The notes under the pieces were generated by a model that was given only the letters and a program-made list of their open reading frames with translations, searched no databases and was not told the DNA's origin. Shown here in pieces: positions 8,769 to 19,400 of a DNA stretch of 64,000 nucleotides (within the stretch, counting starts at the first letter, position 1; the number at the start of each line of letters is the position of its first letter). The DNA is from Seriola aureovittata (Eukaryota; Chordata; Actinopteri; Carangiformes; Carangidae), in assembly GCF_021018895.1 (NCBI RefSeq), contig NC_079377.1:11538501-11602500 (forward strand), given 5' to 3'. The position numbers and the translations under genes are program-made.

Positions 8769-11700
8769 AACAGAAAAGCTTTTGAACGAGCAGAGAGTGC
8801 AAAAAGGACAGAGAGCATGGAGCTCCAAAAAGCTGCAGGGGAAGTAGAGATTAGTCAACTTAAGCGACGAGTCCACGAACAGGAGGCTTTGCTGGCTGAA
8901 AGACAAGCGCAGCTGGAAAAGTTGGAGGGGGAAGTAGAGACACAAAAGAAGACAATTTACGATATAAACTTTCAGAAATCGCAGCTTGAGCATGACGTCC
9001 ATCAGTATCGCACCAAATTAGAGATAGCAGTCACAGACAAAGCTGCCAGTGAGCAGGAATTAAGTCACACAAAACTGTTAATTGAGCAGTCAGAGGCCAA
9101 ATGGTCTTCGGCTCAGAGGAAACTAGAAGACCTCTTAAAGAAGACAAATGATGACCCAGATCTTGAGAAACAGAGCACCACACTTAAGAGAAAAATAAAT
9201 GTGGAGGAAGGTACTGAGGAAGAGTTACAAAGTCAAGTCCAGGCTAAAGCAAAGGATCTGGCTCAGCAGCCTTTAGCATTTGACAGTCAGTCAACTGTCA
9301 ACAGTGAGCCTCAGTCATCTGCGGTTAGAGAAAATGACCGCATTGTGGTGGATGTCCTGCAGCAGAAACTAGAGGAACTAGTCCTGGTCCAGAAAAAAGC
9401 AGAAATTGCTGAGGAGAAAGCACAAAGTTATAAAAAGCTGCTGGATGACAGCAATAACAGAGTGAAGAAACTTCAGATGGATATGGAAAGTGAGAGGATA
9501 AACATGAGGGAGAAATCAGATGAGCTCCAGCAGGACATACTAAACATGAAGAAATCCATAAATGAACTTCAAGAAGAAATCAAATCTCACCAAAGAGCAA
9601 AATCGGCACTGGAACAAACCACTTTCTTCCAAAGCACAGAAGTTGAAGGCCTTAAGGAGCAGCTGAAAGTCACCCAAGGAGACCTGCATAAGAAAAATTC
9701 CTCGGAGCAGGAGAATATTTACAAGATTAACAGCTTAGAAGAAGAGGTAGCTTCCAAACAGGCAGTAATAGATCAGCTGAAGTTTAAATGCAATGAGCTG
9801 ACCAGGACAAATGTCTTGTGCAACAGTGATATTAGAGGCCTTCAGATCCAAACAGAGTCATTAGAAAGAGAGAGATCAGTTTCTGAACAAAAGATAAAGT
9901 CTTTGAAGAGTGAGATTGAGAGCTGGAAACAGCAGCTTCAAACTGCTAAGGAGGAAAATGTGTTAATGAAGACATATGAGCAGTCGTCCCAACTCAAATG
10001 TAAAAACCTTGAAGCAGAACTCCAAAAAAGTGAATTAGTTGCTTCTCAATTGCAAAAGAGAGTAGATGAGATGAAACAGATAAATATGGAGATGGAAAAG
10101 AATCTGAAGAACGTAAGAGCTGAACTTGATCAGGTGACGATGGAGACTGACAGCAAGGATCAGCAAATTAAAATCTTAAAGTCTCAAGTGGAGGGCACCA
10201 AATCACAGGTCAGAATTATTGAGGAGGAACTACATAAGAAGTCCCAGAGCTCCCATGACCTTCAAATTAAGATACAGGATTACAGTGAGGAGATTAGGAA
10301 AATGACTGAACTGCAGCAGAAAATCAAAGCACTCAATTCAAATATTGCCATTTATGAAGGAGAAATAACAACTCTGAAATCAGAGCAGAACTCAGTGCTT
10401 GCCGAGAAGAATTTAATAAATCAAAAAGTCCACATGCAAAATGCTGAAATTAATGATTTGAACATGATGCTAAAGAAAAAGAATACAGAACTGGAAAAAG
10501 AATCTGCTGAAAGTCAAAAACATCTGAATAAAGTGAAGGCATTAGAGGATGAGCTTTTCAAACATAAGCACAGTATTAAAGGGTTAACCAGCAGTTCAGA
10601 GAAAATGACAGGAAGCCTAAAGCAGGAGATATATGCTCTTCAGAACGATAAGAAAGCAACAGAAAGGAAAGTGGAGAACTTGAATGATAAACTTTCAGAG
10701 TTAAGTGTCACCCTACAGCGAACTAAAGATGAATTGGCTACAGAGACCAAAGAAACACAAGTCAAAGAATCCAAAATATTGCAGCTGGAGACTGAGCTTC
10801 AGAAACATAAATTGACTATCAAAGAAATAATTTCTAGTTCTGACAAATCTGGGTCAAATATACAGAAAGAAAATGCAATTCTCAGGAGGGAGAAAGTTGA
10901 GGTGTTAGAGAAAAACATCTCACTTGGATCTGAGGTCAGAACCCTTAAAGAAAAGCTACAGCGCACCCAAACAGAAGCTGAACAGAAGCAAAGAGAAAAC
11001 TCTGCCCTTCAGATGAAGTCCCAGCAGAAGGAAGAACAACTGGAAAAGTGCAATAAAATGCTAGAGGAGTTAAAGAGTAAACTCGAACTTCAGAAAGAGG
11101 GCTACGAGAGGCAGTTGTTGCTAGTGAAGACTGAAATAGAGAAAAAACTAATTTTACTGCACTCTGAAATCACAAATAACAATGAGAGGTCAAAGCAACA
11201 GTCACACAATGCAGAATTAGCAGAAATGCTTAACAAGTATTTCAAACAAGATGTCACACAGACAACAACAGTGCATCAAACCACTGTGGAATCAAAGCAA
11301 CAACTGGACCAACAGCTGCAACTGCAGATCAATATGGACAAAGTGCAGCAAGAAAGAACAAAGCTCACTCAAGACTTGTCAAAAGCAAAATCACAAATTA
11401 CCCAACTTGAGGAAGACAGACTTAGACTCAACTCAAAAATAAGTGCTTTGCAAAGCCTTTGTAATGAACAGTCAATGGAGTCAACTAAGTCTAAACAGCT
11501 GTTGACAGACCGTGAGTGGAAACTGAAACTAAAGGAAAATGAAGAAAGGTCTCTTCAGGAGCAAATAGAGTCATACGTCAAAGAGGTGAAAAGTCTTCAG
11601 GAAAAGCTTTTGACACTGGAGGTCAGGATGAAGACTGAAAACCAGAGGATGAATAAACGGGAAGTCAGTGGAATCAGCCATCAATATGTAGTAACAACGG

Positions 11701-13745
11701 AGAAAGAACATAATCTTGCAGGACTGAAACAAGTCAAACAAGACAAAACTGAGGTCATTCACAGCCAAAGCCTTCATGATTCAACAACAAAGAAACCTTT
11801 GAGTAGTTCTGCTCCTACTCTCTTACAAAAAGACACGCAAAATGTGTTTAAGAGCCAAATCAAACCTGATGAGCGCATGACCGTGACAACACATGGATAC
11901 ATGGCTCTGTGTGGACTAACAGAGCAACCTCATAGCATCACTAAGACAAGAATGTATCAGATCAAAGAAACTTGTGAAACTGTAAACATGTCGGAGAAGA
12001 GTTCAGCAGACAGTGATGGAAGACTGAGTGTGATATATTCAACTTCTCAGAAGTTTCCAGAGCTCAAAAGCAACACAAGCATTCAAGACTTAATCAAATT
12101 TAAGCTCTTGGATGAAGAGGTTTTGCGTAAGTTTGAGATGGGTCTCATCACGATGGAAGAGGTGCTTGCTCAATATGTTGGCAAACCGACTGCTGTTGCT
12201 GGAGTTTATGTGGAATCGAGTAAGAAAAAGATATCCTTCCTAGAAGCTGCGGAGAAGGGCTTCTTAGCAAAGACTTATGCAGTTGAGTTTCTTGAGGCTC
12301 AGGCTGCAACGGGAAGCCTTACAGACCTGGCCACAGGGCAAACACACTCAGTTGTTGAGGCTCTGGAGAGAGGTATTATAGAGACAAGCCTGCAAGATAA
12401 ACTGATAGAGGCTGAGAAAGCTGTTAGTGGCTATATCCATGCTGGCAAAAAGCTGTCTGTGTTTCAGGCAATAGAGGAAAGGATTCTCGATAGATACAAA
12501 GGCAAGAAGATCCTTGAAGTCCAGGTTTCCACTGGAGGACTGATCAACCCAGAGATTGGTGTCAGGGTTCCCGCCAGCATTGCTGTTGATCAGGGTCTTT
12601 TGAACAAGGAGACTCTACAGGGTCTGTATGATCCAGTCAGTAACCCTAAAGGTTTCCACAACCCTGACACTGGACAGAAAGCATACTACTCTGAAATACT
12701 CAAGACATGCCTTTATGACATCGATGGTTGCGTGTTTCTCTTCCCATTTGGTGATAGACATCTAGCTAACACCTCTCCCACAAGTTCTCATAGAGTGTCT
12801 GTTGTCAGCAGCAGTTGTGGCATTGAGATGTCAGCGTACGAAGCATTCAAGGGCAAACACATTGACAAGAGGACGTATCTGTTTTTGTCACAGCAGGAAA
12901 GTGAATGGCAGGAAAAGTCCATAGTTGACGCCAGTGGAAGCCCACTTCACATCATCGCTGATGTCAAAAGTGGCCGACAACTTTGTCTGGAGTCTGCTCT
13001 AAGTCAGAGGTTTCTCGAGACATCTGAGCTTGACAGCTTTCGCCTTGGGCTTCTTAGTGTCTATGAGATTGCAGACCTTATATTTTCAAGAATGGTTGTT
13101 GTGGAGGATGTTAACAGCCCTATTGCTGGTCTCTGGGACGTCACTCGGAGGAAGAGGCTGTCAGTTCTTCAGGGTTTTCAACAGGGCTTAACTGATAGAA
13201 CTACTGCCTTAAGGCTGTTGGAGGCTCAGGCCTGCACTGGAGGTATTTGCGATCCCTTCTCAGGGGAGAAAGTTCTAGTCTCTGAGGCTCTCAAGAGAGG
13301 TCTTGTAGATGAGGCACTGAGTCAGCAGCTCCAACAGTTTGAGCAGGCATTTAAAGGCGTAGTTCATCCCAAGACTGCAAAGACTTTGTCTATTTCCCAG
13401 GCCGTTCAGGAAAATCTCTTTCCAAAGGATGCTGGTTTCCGCTGTATCGAGTTCCAGCTCCTGACTGGAGGATTGATAAATCCCGAAAATCATGATAGAG
13501 TCTCGCTTGAGGAAGTCATTCAGAGTGGCCTTGTTGACAAAGTTACTGTCTCTGTACTCAAAGATGAGAAGTTTCACACCAAAAGTCTCACCTGTCCGAA
13601 GACCAAGAGAAGAATCACGTTCAGAGAGGCACTTGAAAGAAGTGTGTATGATTGTCACACGGGGTTAAGGTTACTGGAGGCAACAAAAGTTCTTGGCTTT
13701 GGAGCCAAATCAACATTTCATTACGTTTGGGCGTATAGGCAATAA
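8769..13745 (+). CDS. dst: dst BPAG1e terminal exon: coiled-coil rod and plakin repeats
   Basis: A single exon of 1,658 codons ending TAA at 13743-13745. The acceptor is TTATAG at 8768 and the first residues are NRKAFERAESAKR. Residues about 1-930 are a heptad-rich, Lys/Glu/Gln-rich coiled coil, the dimerising rod of BPAG1e. A polar linker covers about 930-1100. Plakin-repeat modules follow at about 1120-1330 and 1440-1650, showing the GLI/LLEAQ pattern (for example LEVQVSTGGLINPE, LLEAQACTGGICDP, FQLLTGGLINPE). Such modules bind keratin intermediate filaments at hemidesmosomes. The last residues, TKVLGFGAKSTFHYVWAYRQ, leave the repeat pattern. The exon start comes from phase: exon 7816-7914 also ends at phase 0. 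Only DST among spectraplakins is known to carry this exon. Confidence 0.95.
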   Translation, partial: NRKAFERAESAKRTESMELQKAAGEVEISQLKRRVHEQEALLAERQAQLEKLEGEVETQKKTIYDINFQKSQLEHDVHQYRTKLEIAVTDKAASEQELSHTKLLIEQSEAKWSSAQRKLEDLLKKTNDDPDLEKQSTTLKRKINVEEGTEEELQSQVQAKAKDLAQQPLAFDSQSTVNSEPQSSAVRENDRIVVDVLQQKLEELVLVQKKAEIAEEKAQSYKKLLDDSNNRVKKLQMDMESERINMREKSDELQQDILNMKKSINELQEEIKSHQRAKSALEQTTFFQSTEVEGLKEQLKVTQGDLHKKNSSEQENIYKINSLEEEVASKQAVIDQLKFKCNELTRTNVLCNSDIRGLQIQTESLERERSVSEQKIKSLKSEIESWKQQLQTAKEENVLMKTYEQSSQLKCKNLEAELQKSELVASQLQKRVDEMKQINMEMEKNLKNVRAELDQVTMETDSKDQQIKILKSQVEGTKSQVRIIEEELHKKSQSSHDLQIKIQDYSEEIRKMTELQQKIKALNSNIAIYEGEITTLKSEQNSVLAEKNLINQKVHMQNAEINDLNMMLKKKNTELEKESAESQKHLNKVKALEDELFKHKHSIKGLTSSSEKMTGSLKQEIYALQNDKKATERKVENLNDKLSELSVTLQRTKDELATETKETQVKESKILQLETELQKHKLTIKEIISSSDKSGSNIQKENAILRREKVEVLEKNISLGSEVRTLKEKLQRTQTEAEQKQRENSALQMKSQQKEEQLEKCNKMLEELKSKLELQKEGYERQLLLVKTEIEKKLILLHSEITNNNERSKQQSHNAELAEMLNKYFKQDVTQTTTVHQTTVESKQQLDQQLQLQINMDKVQQERTKLTQDLSKAKSQITQLEEDRLRLNSKISALQSLCNEQSMESTKSKQLLTDREWKLKLKENEERSLQEQIESYVKEVKSLQEKLLTLEVRMKTENQRMNKREVSGISHQYVVTTEKEHNLAGLKQVKQDKTEVIHSQSLHDSTTKKPLSSSAPTLLQKDTQNVFKSQIKPDERMTVTTHGYMALCGLTEQPHSITKTRMYQIKETCETVNMSEKSSADSDGRLSVIYSTSQKFPELKSNTSIQDLIKFKLLDEEVLRKFEMGLITMEEVLAQYVGKPTAVAGVYVESSKKKISFLEAAEKGFLAKTYAVEFLEAQAATGSLTDLATGQTHSVVEALERGIIETSLQDKLIEAEKAVSGYIHAGKKLSVFQAIEERILDRYKGKKILEVQVSTGGLINPEIGVRVPASIAVDQGLLNKETLQGLYDPVSNPKGFHNPDTGQKAYYSEILKTCLYDIDGCVFLFPFGDRHLANTSPTSSHRVSVVSSSCGIEMSAYEAFKGKHIDKRTYLFLSQQESEWQEKSIVDASGSPLHIIADVKSGRQLCLESALSQRFLETSELDSFRLGLLSVYEIADLIFSRMVVVEDVNSPIAGLWDVTRRKRLSVLQGFQQGLTDRTTALRLLEAQACTGGICDPFSGEKVLVSEALKRGLVDEALSQQLQQFEQAFKGVVHPKTAKTLSISQAVQENLFPKDAGFRCIEFQLLTGGLINPENHDRVSLEEVIQSGLVDKVTVSVLKDEKFHTKSLTCPKTKRRITFREALERSVYDCHTGLRLLEATKVLGFGAKSTFHYVWAYRQ

Positions 13746-14029
13746 GCATTTGTAAATATGTGGTTGTCCATAGCATAAACTCAAAATCTGCAAATTAGAT
13801 TTTCTTTGGTTTTATGTTAGGCAATGAAGTTAACCTTGTTTTCTCAGTTCAATGCTGTTTTATGCTTTACACATGTATTATGATACCATGTTTGATGCAA
13901 CTTGAGCTTTGTGTGTTTTTAGTCTGATTATAGATGTAATTTGACAATGCCCCTCCCTTTTAGGATTCCCACATTGAGTGTTTTTTTTTTTTAACAATCT
14001 TGTTGAAAACCCATCTGTTCTGATTGTAG
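13746..14029 (+). other. BPAG1e 3' UTR start / intron to next rod exon
   Basis: The sequence after the TAA is AT-rich. No AATAAA occurs before the next exon at 14030. The nearest hexamers are AATAAA at 14322-14327, 14562-14567 and 14592-14597, so the epithelial 3' UTR may run through the downstream exon. The interval is also the final part of the intron skipped by long isoforms. Confidence 0.55.
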
Positions 14030-14161
14030 AGGTCTGTTGATGAGGAGAAGAGAGAGCACGGTGATAAAGTTAGCAAACTATTGCACTGGATGTCCAATGT
14101 GAAACAGACCCTGAACAATGATGGGAATGCTCTCAAAGATAGCAATGCCAATAAACCCCAG
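14030..14161 (+). CDS. dst: dst exon, start of spectrin-repeat rod (long isoforms)
   Basis: 44 codons, phase 0, following on from the TEEEE end of exon 7816-7914. It contains EEKREHGDKVSKLLHWMSNV, matching the DST rod start. It is skipped by BPAG1e. Confidence 0.9.
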
Positions 14162-14321
14162 GTAAACAACATGTATTGATTTTTGTGTTTTGAGTATGTC
14201 CTGGTTTAATATGCTGCCACATATTTGTTGTACATGAGAGAATGCTTTGTTTTAATGGTGAAGATTATTTTTCTAATCCAAATGATATCACAGCCTTTTG
14301 CTGTCACAGTGTGTGATTTCT

Positions 14322-14327
14322 AATAAA
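14322..14327 (+). terminator. Candidate poly(A) signal for BPAG1e mRNA
   Basis: First AATAAA downstream of the BPAG1e stop, 577 bases after it and inside the next intron. The alternatives at 14562 and 14592 are equally possible. Confidence 0.35.
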
Positions 14328-14815
14328 AACTCACTCTACTTTCTAATTCATTTAATCCATTAAATCATTATTTTACACTACACAGCAGGTAGTGGTTATA
14401 ATGACTTCATATCATATCCCCTGTTCACTTTGTCTCACAAAGGCATGGGTCATATTTTGTATTTTGTGATCTATTATTTCAGACACTTTCAATAGTGATT
14501 CAATAGCACCAAATGAATAAGTTGCACAAGCACCTCATACTTCAGAACAACCTCACTGACAAATAAATCGGCCCCACAAATTATAGATTAAAATAAAGCT
14601 CAGATTCTGGGCCCCATGTGTCCATGGAAACATGCAGTGTACATACAGAAAACACACAGTCCAAAGCTGACATTATTCAATAGAAATAAAAAAATAAAAA
14701 ATTCTCTGTTGAGTACAGTACATCAAAATAGCATTGCTATTTTTCTAGAATAGTGCTGAGAAGCTCTTGGTTTGTTAAAATATATTAGTGTAAATAAATT
14801 ACTATAATTGCTGTG

Positions 14816-14882
14816 TTACATTTACATTTGCTTATTTGGCATATGCTTTATCCAAGGCAACATATAAGTTAGGGACAACACT
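14816..14882 (+). mobile_element. Fragment of a widespread teleost interspersed repeat
   Basis: The pattern TTTACATTTGCTTATTTGGC, then GCTTTATCCAAGGCAACATA and AGGGACAACACT, resembles a repeat core common in teleost genomes. That core, as I recall it, reads like CATTTGGCAGACGCTTTTAT followed by CCAAAGCGACTTAC. Only this fragment is visible. Family assignment is from memory. Confidence 0.5.
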
Positions 14883-14885
14883 GAA

Positions 14886-14933
14886 TTATTAGTATTAGTA
14901 TTATTAGTATTATTAGTATTAGTAATAGTAGTA
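14886..14933 (+). repeat. ATT/AGT-type trinucleotide microsatellite
   Basis: Imperfect run of ATT and AGT units directly after the interspersed-repeat fragment. Confidence 0.75.
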
Positions 14934-15573
14934 AATGTTATGATTTTAGTAGACATAAAAAATTGTCAGTTTTATTCTGGGAGCAATCTATGGGAGCAAT
15001 TTTTTGTACATTATGCACACAAGAATATAAATATAAAGAATATAAATATAATTCCAAATCAACAATTACAATGTAATAATGACAGCTTTGGACTTCCTAT
15101 TTTATTTCATTTTATTTTATTTTGATGAATTTTGAAACCATTGAAAGTGTTTCTAATAAAAAAAATATTTAGGCCCACAGCAGTCAAATACAACAAAAAG
15201 TATAATATTATTCCTCGAAAATGACCATTGACTCCTCTTTGACAAAGTTGACATTTTATTACATAGATGTTTATTGGATTTCATTCATATATGATGGTAT
15301 GCCTATATTTAATTTTGTTGCTGCAATATACAGTATAGCCTTAGTCAATAATTGATATATTTGATATAAAAAATCACTTTAAAAATGATATTCAGTCTTA
15401 ATAACTCTAGTGTATGCATTTGTGTGAGTATTTGTGAGCTTTGCTCTCTGTTGACTGAAATCACACTGACTACAATATTATATGATACCTACTCAAAGAG
15501 CAGTCATACAAAAGTAATGAGGGGTCATTGTACTGCATGTAAAGTATTAATATTTCACTGTTTGATGTTCTAG

Positions 15574-15662
15574 GTGTCAGTCGAGGAAATGGTCACTAAG
15601 AAAGAACAAATTGCAGAAGCACTGAGGGCCACACAGATGATGCTGAACAAACACAGTGACAA
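15574..15662 (+). CDS. dst: dst exon, spectrin-repeat rod
   Basis: 29 codons plus AA of a split Lys, with TKKEQIAEALRATQMMLNKH. Confidence 0.9.
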
Positions 15663-15745
15663 GTAAGCGAAGCTGCTGCGACTCACATGCGGAATACTTT
15701 GTCCACTGTTAAAACTCTCAGCCTCATTGTTCGTTTGTCTTACAG

Positions 15746-15854
15746 AATGACAGGAGAGGAGAGAGAGAAGGCCCAGGAGCAGCTGAAGGCACTCAACCAG
15801 GCATACAATGAACTCTCCCAACAGTGTTCAGATCAGACAACCTCTGCAGAAGAG
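15746..15854 (+). CDS. dst: dst exon, spectrin-repeat rod
   Basis: One base plus 36 codons, with GEEREKAQEQLKALNQAYNE. Its donor GTTGGA is weak. The next splice can go to the plakin-repeat exon at 16453 or past it, since both choices are phase 0. Confidence 0.88.
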
Positions 15855-16452
15855 GTTGGACACTGGGCTCTTTGTTCGACTGAGTGGATTGCATTTGTGT
15901 CTTATGATGTGTTAGAAAACAGTGCCACCTGATGTTCACTTGCATGACTAACCTTTTTTCCTCCCCTCTCAGTAGAGTGTGAGCAGTTGTCTTTTGCATC
16001 GCTCATTTCATTCTCTTACTCTGGATCATTAGGGACAGAAAACAGGATTTGTACAATCGAAAAACAGAAAATATAAGTATGCTGTAAACATGCTTAGCTG
16101 TGCCCGGCTTTGGTCTGACATTTCACTGTCATCAATGTGCTTCAGTTCTCTTAGAGTTCCACAGGATAACAGATATGGTGCACTACAGTGTGTGATGTGA
16201 CTAACAACTCTCTTTTTGCAAGATTCTGAAAATCCCAGATGCATGATAGCTTTAAATGTATTAATCGTCACTCTCCTGTTGCAACCCTGATGCAGTCTTG
16301 CACTTGTGCACATGATGTTTTAACATGCCCTTGTTTGTGTGGTGGTGAGTATAGATTTTGTCTTGCTTTTGAATATTTTCATTTTACATAAATAGTACAG
16401 ATGTTGGTGTCAAAACCAGTTCAGTAATTTGTCATGTTTTCATTTTCTGCAG
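15855..16452 (+). other. Intron before the muscle-type exon
   Basis: 598 bases with nothing recognisable beyond the splice sites. Confidence 0.7.
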
Positions 16453-19400
16453 GATGATGGGATTGGTGGGTTTGGGACTGGAGCCATGACTGATCACATG
16501 ACTACGATCGCTGTCCCAGAGCCCCAACTCATGACCTCTGATGCTCTCAAACAAGATCTCTTTTACAAATCCACGCTGAACCACTCACCAGAGCAGAATG
16601 ATACGAATAAGTGCATACAGAATTCACAAGCCTCCTCTGTCCCCCTCTCTGACATAGCAGCGGCTAGGGAAGGACCCACATGTGAAGGCCTGGTCATTAA
16701 GATGATAGAGGTCAAAGAAGACAGCGATGGAGTGAAGGTGTGCTACACAGGGGACACACTAACCCTGCAGAATGCGTTTCAATCTGGTTTAATATCTGCT
16801 TCTGTCTATGCAGAGATTCTTCAGGGGCAGAAGACCGGTCAGGATATGATAAATCCTAGTAGTGCTGAAAATGTGCCACACTTAGAGCCTGAGCAGGAGC
16901 TTGGACCTTGTGAGGCCAATAGACTGATAATAAACTGCCTCAGCAGAAATAAATCACTTACAGAGAGGAATATTAACACTCTGAGGTCTGTTTGTGAGGG
17001 TTCAAGCGACCAGGAGACCATGTCAAGGCTGTTAGGAGTTCAGGTTGATGCAGGTGAAATCAAAGACGGTCAGAAAGTAAGCGCTAAGGTGTCAGTGGAT
17101 GTTGGGAAGCTAAAGGTGGATGCAGCTGTTCAGTGTGATATGATGAGCTCTAACAGCACACTCATTGTGCTTGGAAATCAGCAGCAGTTTATGGGACTTG
17201 TGTTGCCTCAGTCTGGGGAAATTCAAACTGTGTCCACGTCATTCCAATATAATCAGCAGATCACCACCGATGAGTTTACCAGCACGTTGTTCAGTAATCA
17301 GCAAAAAATAGCAGCTTTTTACATTCCAGGAAGTTCCAAGATAGTAGACATCACCTCGGCCGTTCGGGATGGTTTGATTGACAATTATACAGTGGAGGTT
17401 TTAAAGTCTGTAGAAATTCCTGATACAACTCCTGATGTTGATCACCTTAATGAAAAGTTTTCATCTTGGCTCATGTATAAAAAACTCACAATTGATGGAT
17501 GCTACCATGCTGCAGAATGCTTAGAAGTTGACAACATCCCTACTCCCACAGAGGCAAGGCAGTTATTCATCTCCTACCTAATGTTGAACAGTTACATTGA
17601 TCCAAAGTCAGGACAGAGGGTCCTAATACTCGACACACAGCTGAGTAAGACGGTTAAAATCTTCCTTGAGGATTTGATATTTTCTGAAAACACTGAGAGA
17701 AATGTAAGTTTTCTGAATTTAAATGTTGGTGATCTGTCAGAACAGTTAAATTTAGATACACCGCTGCGCATAAGTGAGGAAACAGAAGAATTAATGAAAA
17801 ATACAGAACACACATTTGATCCTCATAATTTTGTTTCCTCTGGCAATGGAAGAATTTCCTCCAATGAAAACATACAATACACACCTAACCCTTGTGGTTT
17901 TTCTTCCTCGGCCAGTGGAAGCCCTACCTTTGATGAAAACACACAACGTGCTCTTGATCGTCGTGATTTTGCTTCCTCGGCCAGTGGAAGCCTTACCTTT
18001 GATGAAAACACACAACACACATTTGATCGTCGTGATTTGTCTTCATCGGTCAGTGGAAGCCTTACCTTTGATGAAAGCACACACAGCACTTTTGAACCTT
18101 GTGATTTTGCTTCCTCGGCCAGTGGAAGCCTTACCTTTGATGAAAACACACAACACACATTTGATCCTCATGATTTTGCTTCCTTGGCCAGTGGAAGAAT
18201 TACCTTTGATGAAAAAACATATGCGCAAGACAAGGCTCTAAAACAAGATCCTTTCGAGGAATATTCTGATACCACAGAGCCTGATGTAGATGAGGAAAAC
18301 ATGTTTCAAAGCAACACAAATTGGAGAACGTCAGGTGAATTTCCAGAGAGAATTTGTGGAAACAGTTTGCAGATTGATGTTGGAGGTGCTATTAGTGAAG
18401 GTCCAGATATTCCAACTTCTTTAGAGATGTCAGTCTTTCCCACATTCAGTTCTGAGGAAAGCAGAAATGTTGATTCACCATCCAGGATGTGTGAATCTCA
18501 GACTCTACCACTCTATGACACTGAGTCACTGTGCAGTGAATCAAGGAGTATTGATATTAACCCAACTGAAAGTTTATGCTCTGAGGATTTGGTGGAGGGT
18601 GAAAATGAGCAAGACTGTGTTGTTCGTCTTCTGAAAGCACAAATGGAGGAAGGGGGGATTTTAGATGTCACCTCGGGGCGACGTTATGACCTGGAGACAG
18701 CTTTCAGTAAGGGCCTAGTTGACGAGATGACACTACTGAAAGTGCTTGACCTGCAGTCAGATGAAAGTGTTGTTGGAGATGAGGAGGACATAATGTCTGT
18801 TTTAAAACGGGCACTGTCAGATGGATCCATATCCTCAAATATTGTTATTCCTTCAGTGGAACAGCACGGCCTGTCGAGATCTGATAGCTCCATTAGTATC
18901 AGTGAGTCTTTGGAGTCTAGATTAGTTACTGATGCTGTTAAGAGCCTTAACTTAGATCCAAAAGCCAGCATTTACCCAGATGAAAACAGCAGTCAGTTCA
19001 TCTCTGTTGACCGTAATCTGGGTTTGATTAATATGAATGAAGCTGAAAACACACAGCAGCCGACCGCAGCCGTGTTGCTTGATTTCACAAATGTTGATAA
19101 AGAGAATGGAGGTGCATTAGATTGTGCGACAGGAGGAAATGTAGAAGAGATGAGTAATCATGCACATATTTCCCCTCTCTCAGAGAGCGGTCACGAGCCT
19201 CAGATGATCTCACCCTCCTCATGGAGTCAGGTTACTGCAGAGTGCATTCATCAAACAGACAGGTTGCCTCTACTGGCCGAAGACACTGAGTCACAAGTCT
19301 TGATCAATAGCCAGCTGACAGATAGAGCCGATGTATCCAGTGCAGTGATAGAAAACGCTGCTGCAAATATCCAGTCACATCCATCTATTCTGAGTGACAG

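Larger units (their letters stand above)
14162..15573 (+). other. AT-rich intron with repeat debris
   Basis: Holds the candidate BPAG1e poly(A) hexamers (14322, 14562, 14592), a teleost interspersed-repeat fragment (14816-14882) and an ATT-type microsatellite (14886-14933). I see no coding sequence. Confidence 0.65.

Noticed and set aside
17791..18241. Several long ORFs on both strands (up to 141 codons)
   Set aside because: They are shadows of the 69-bp tandem repeat, whose period is a multiple of three and keeps every frame open.
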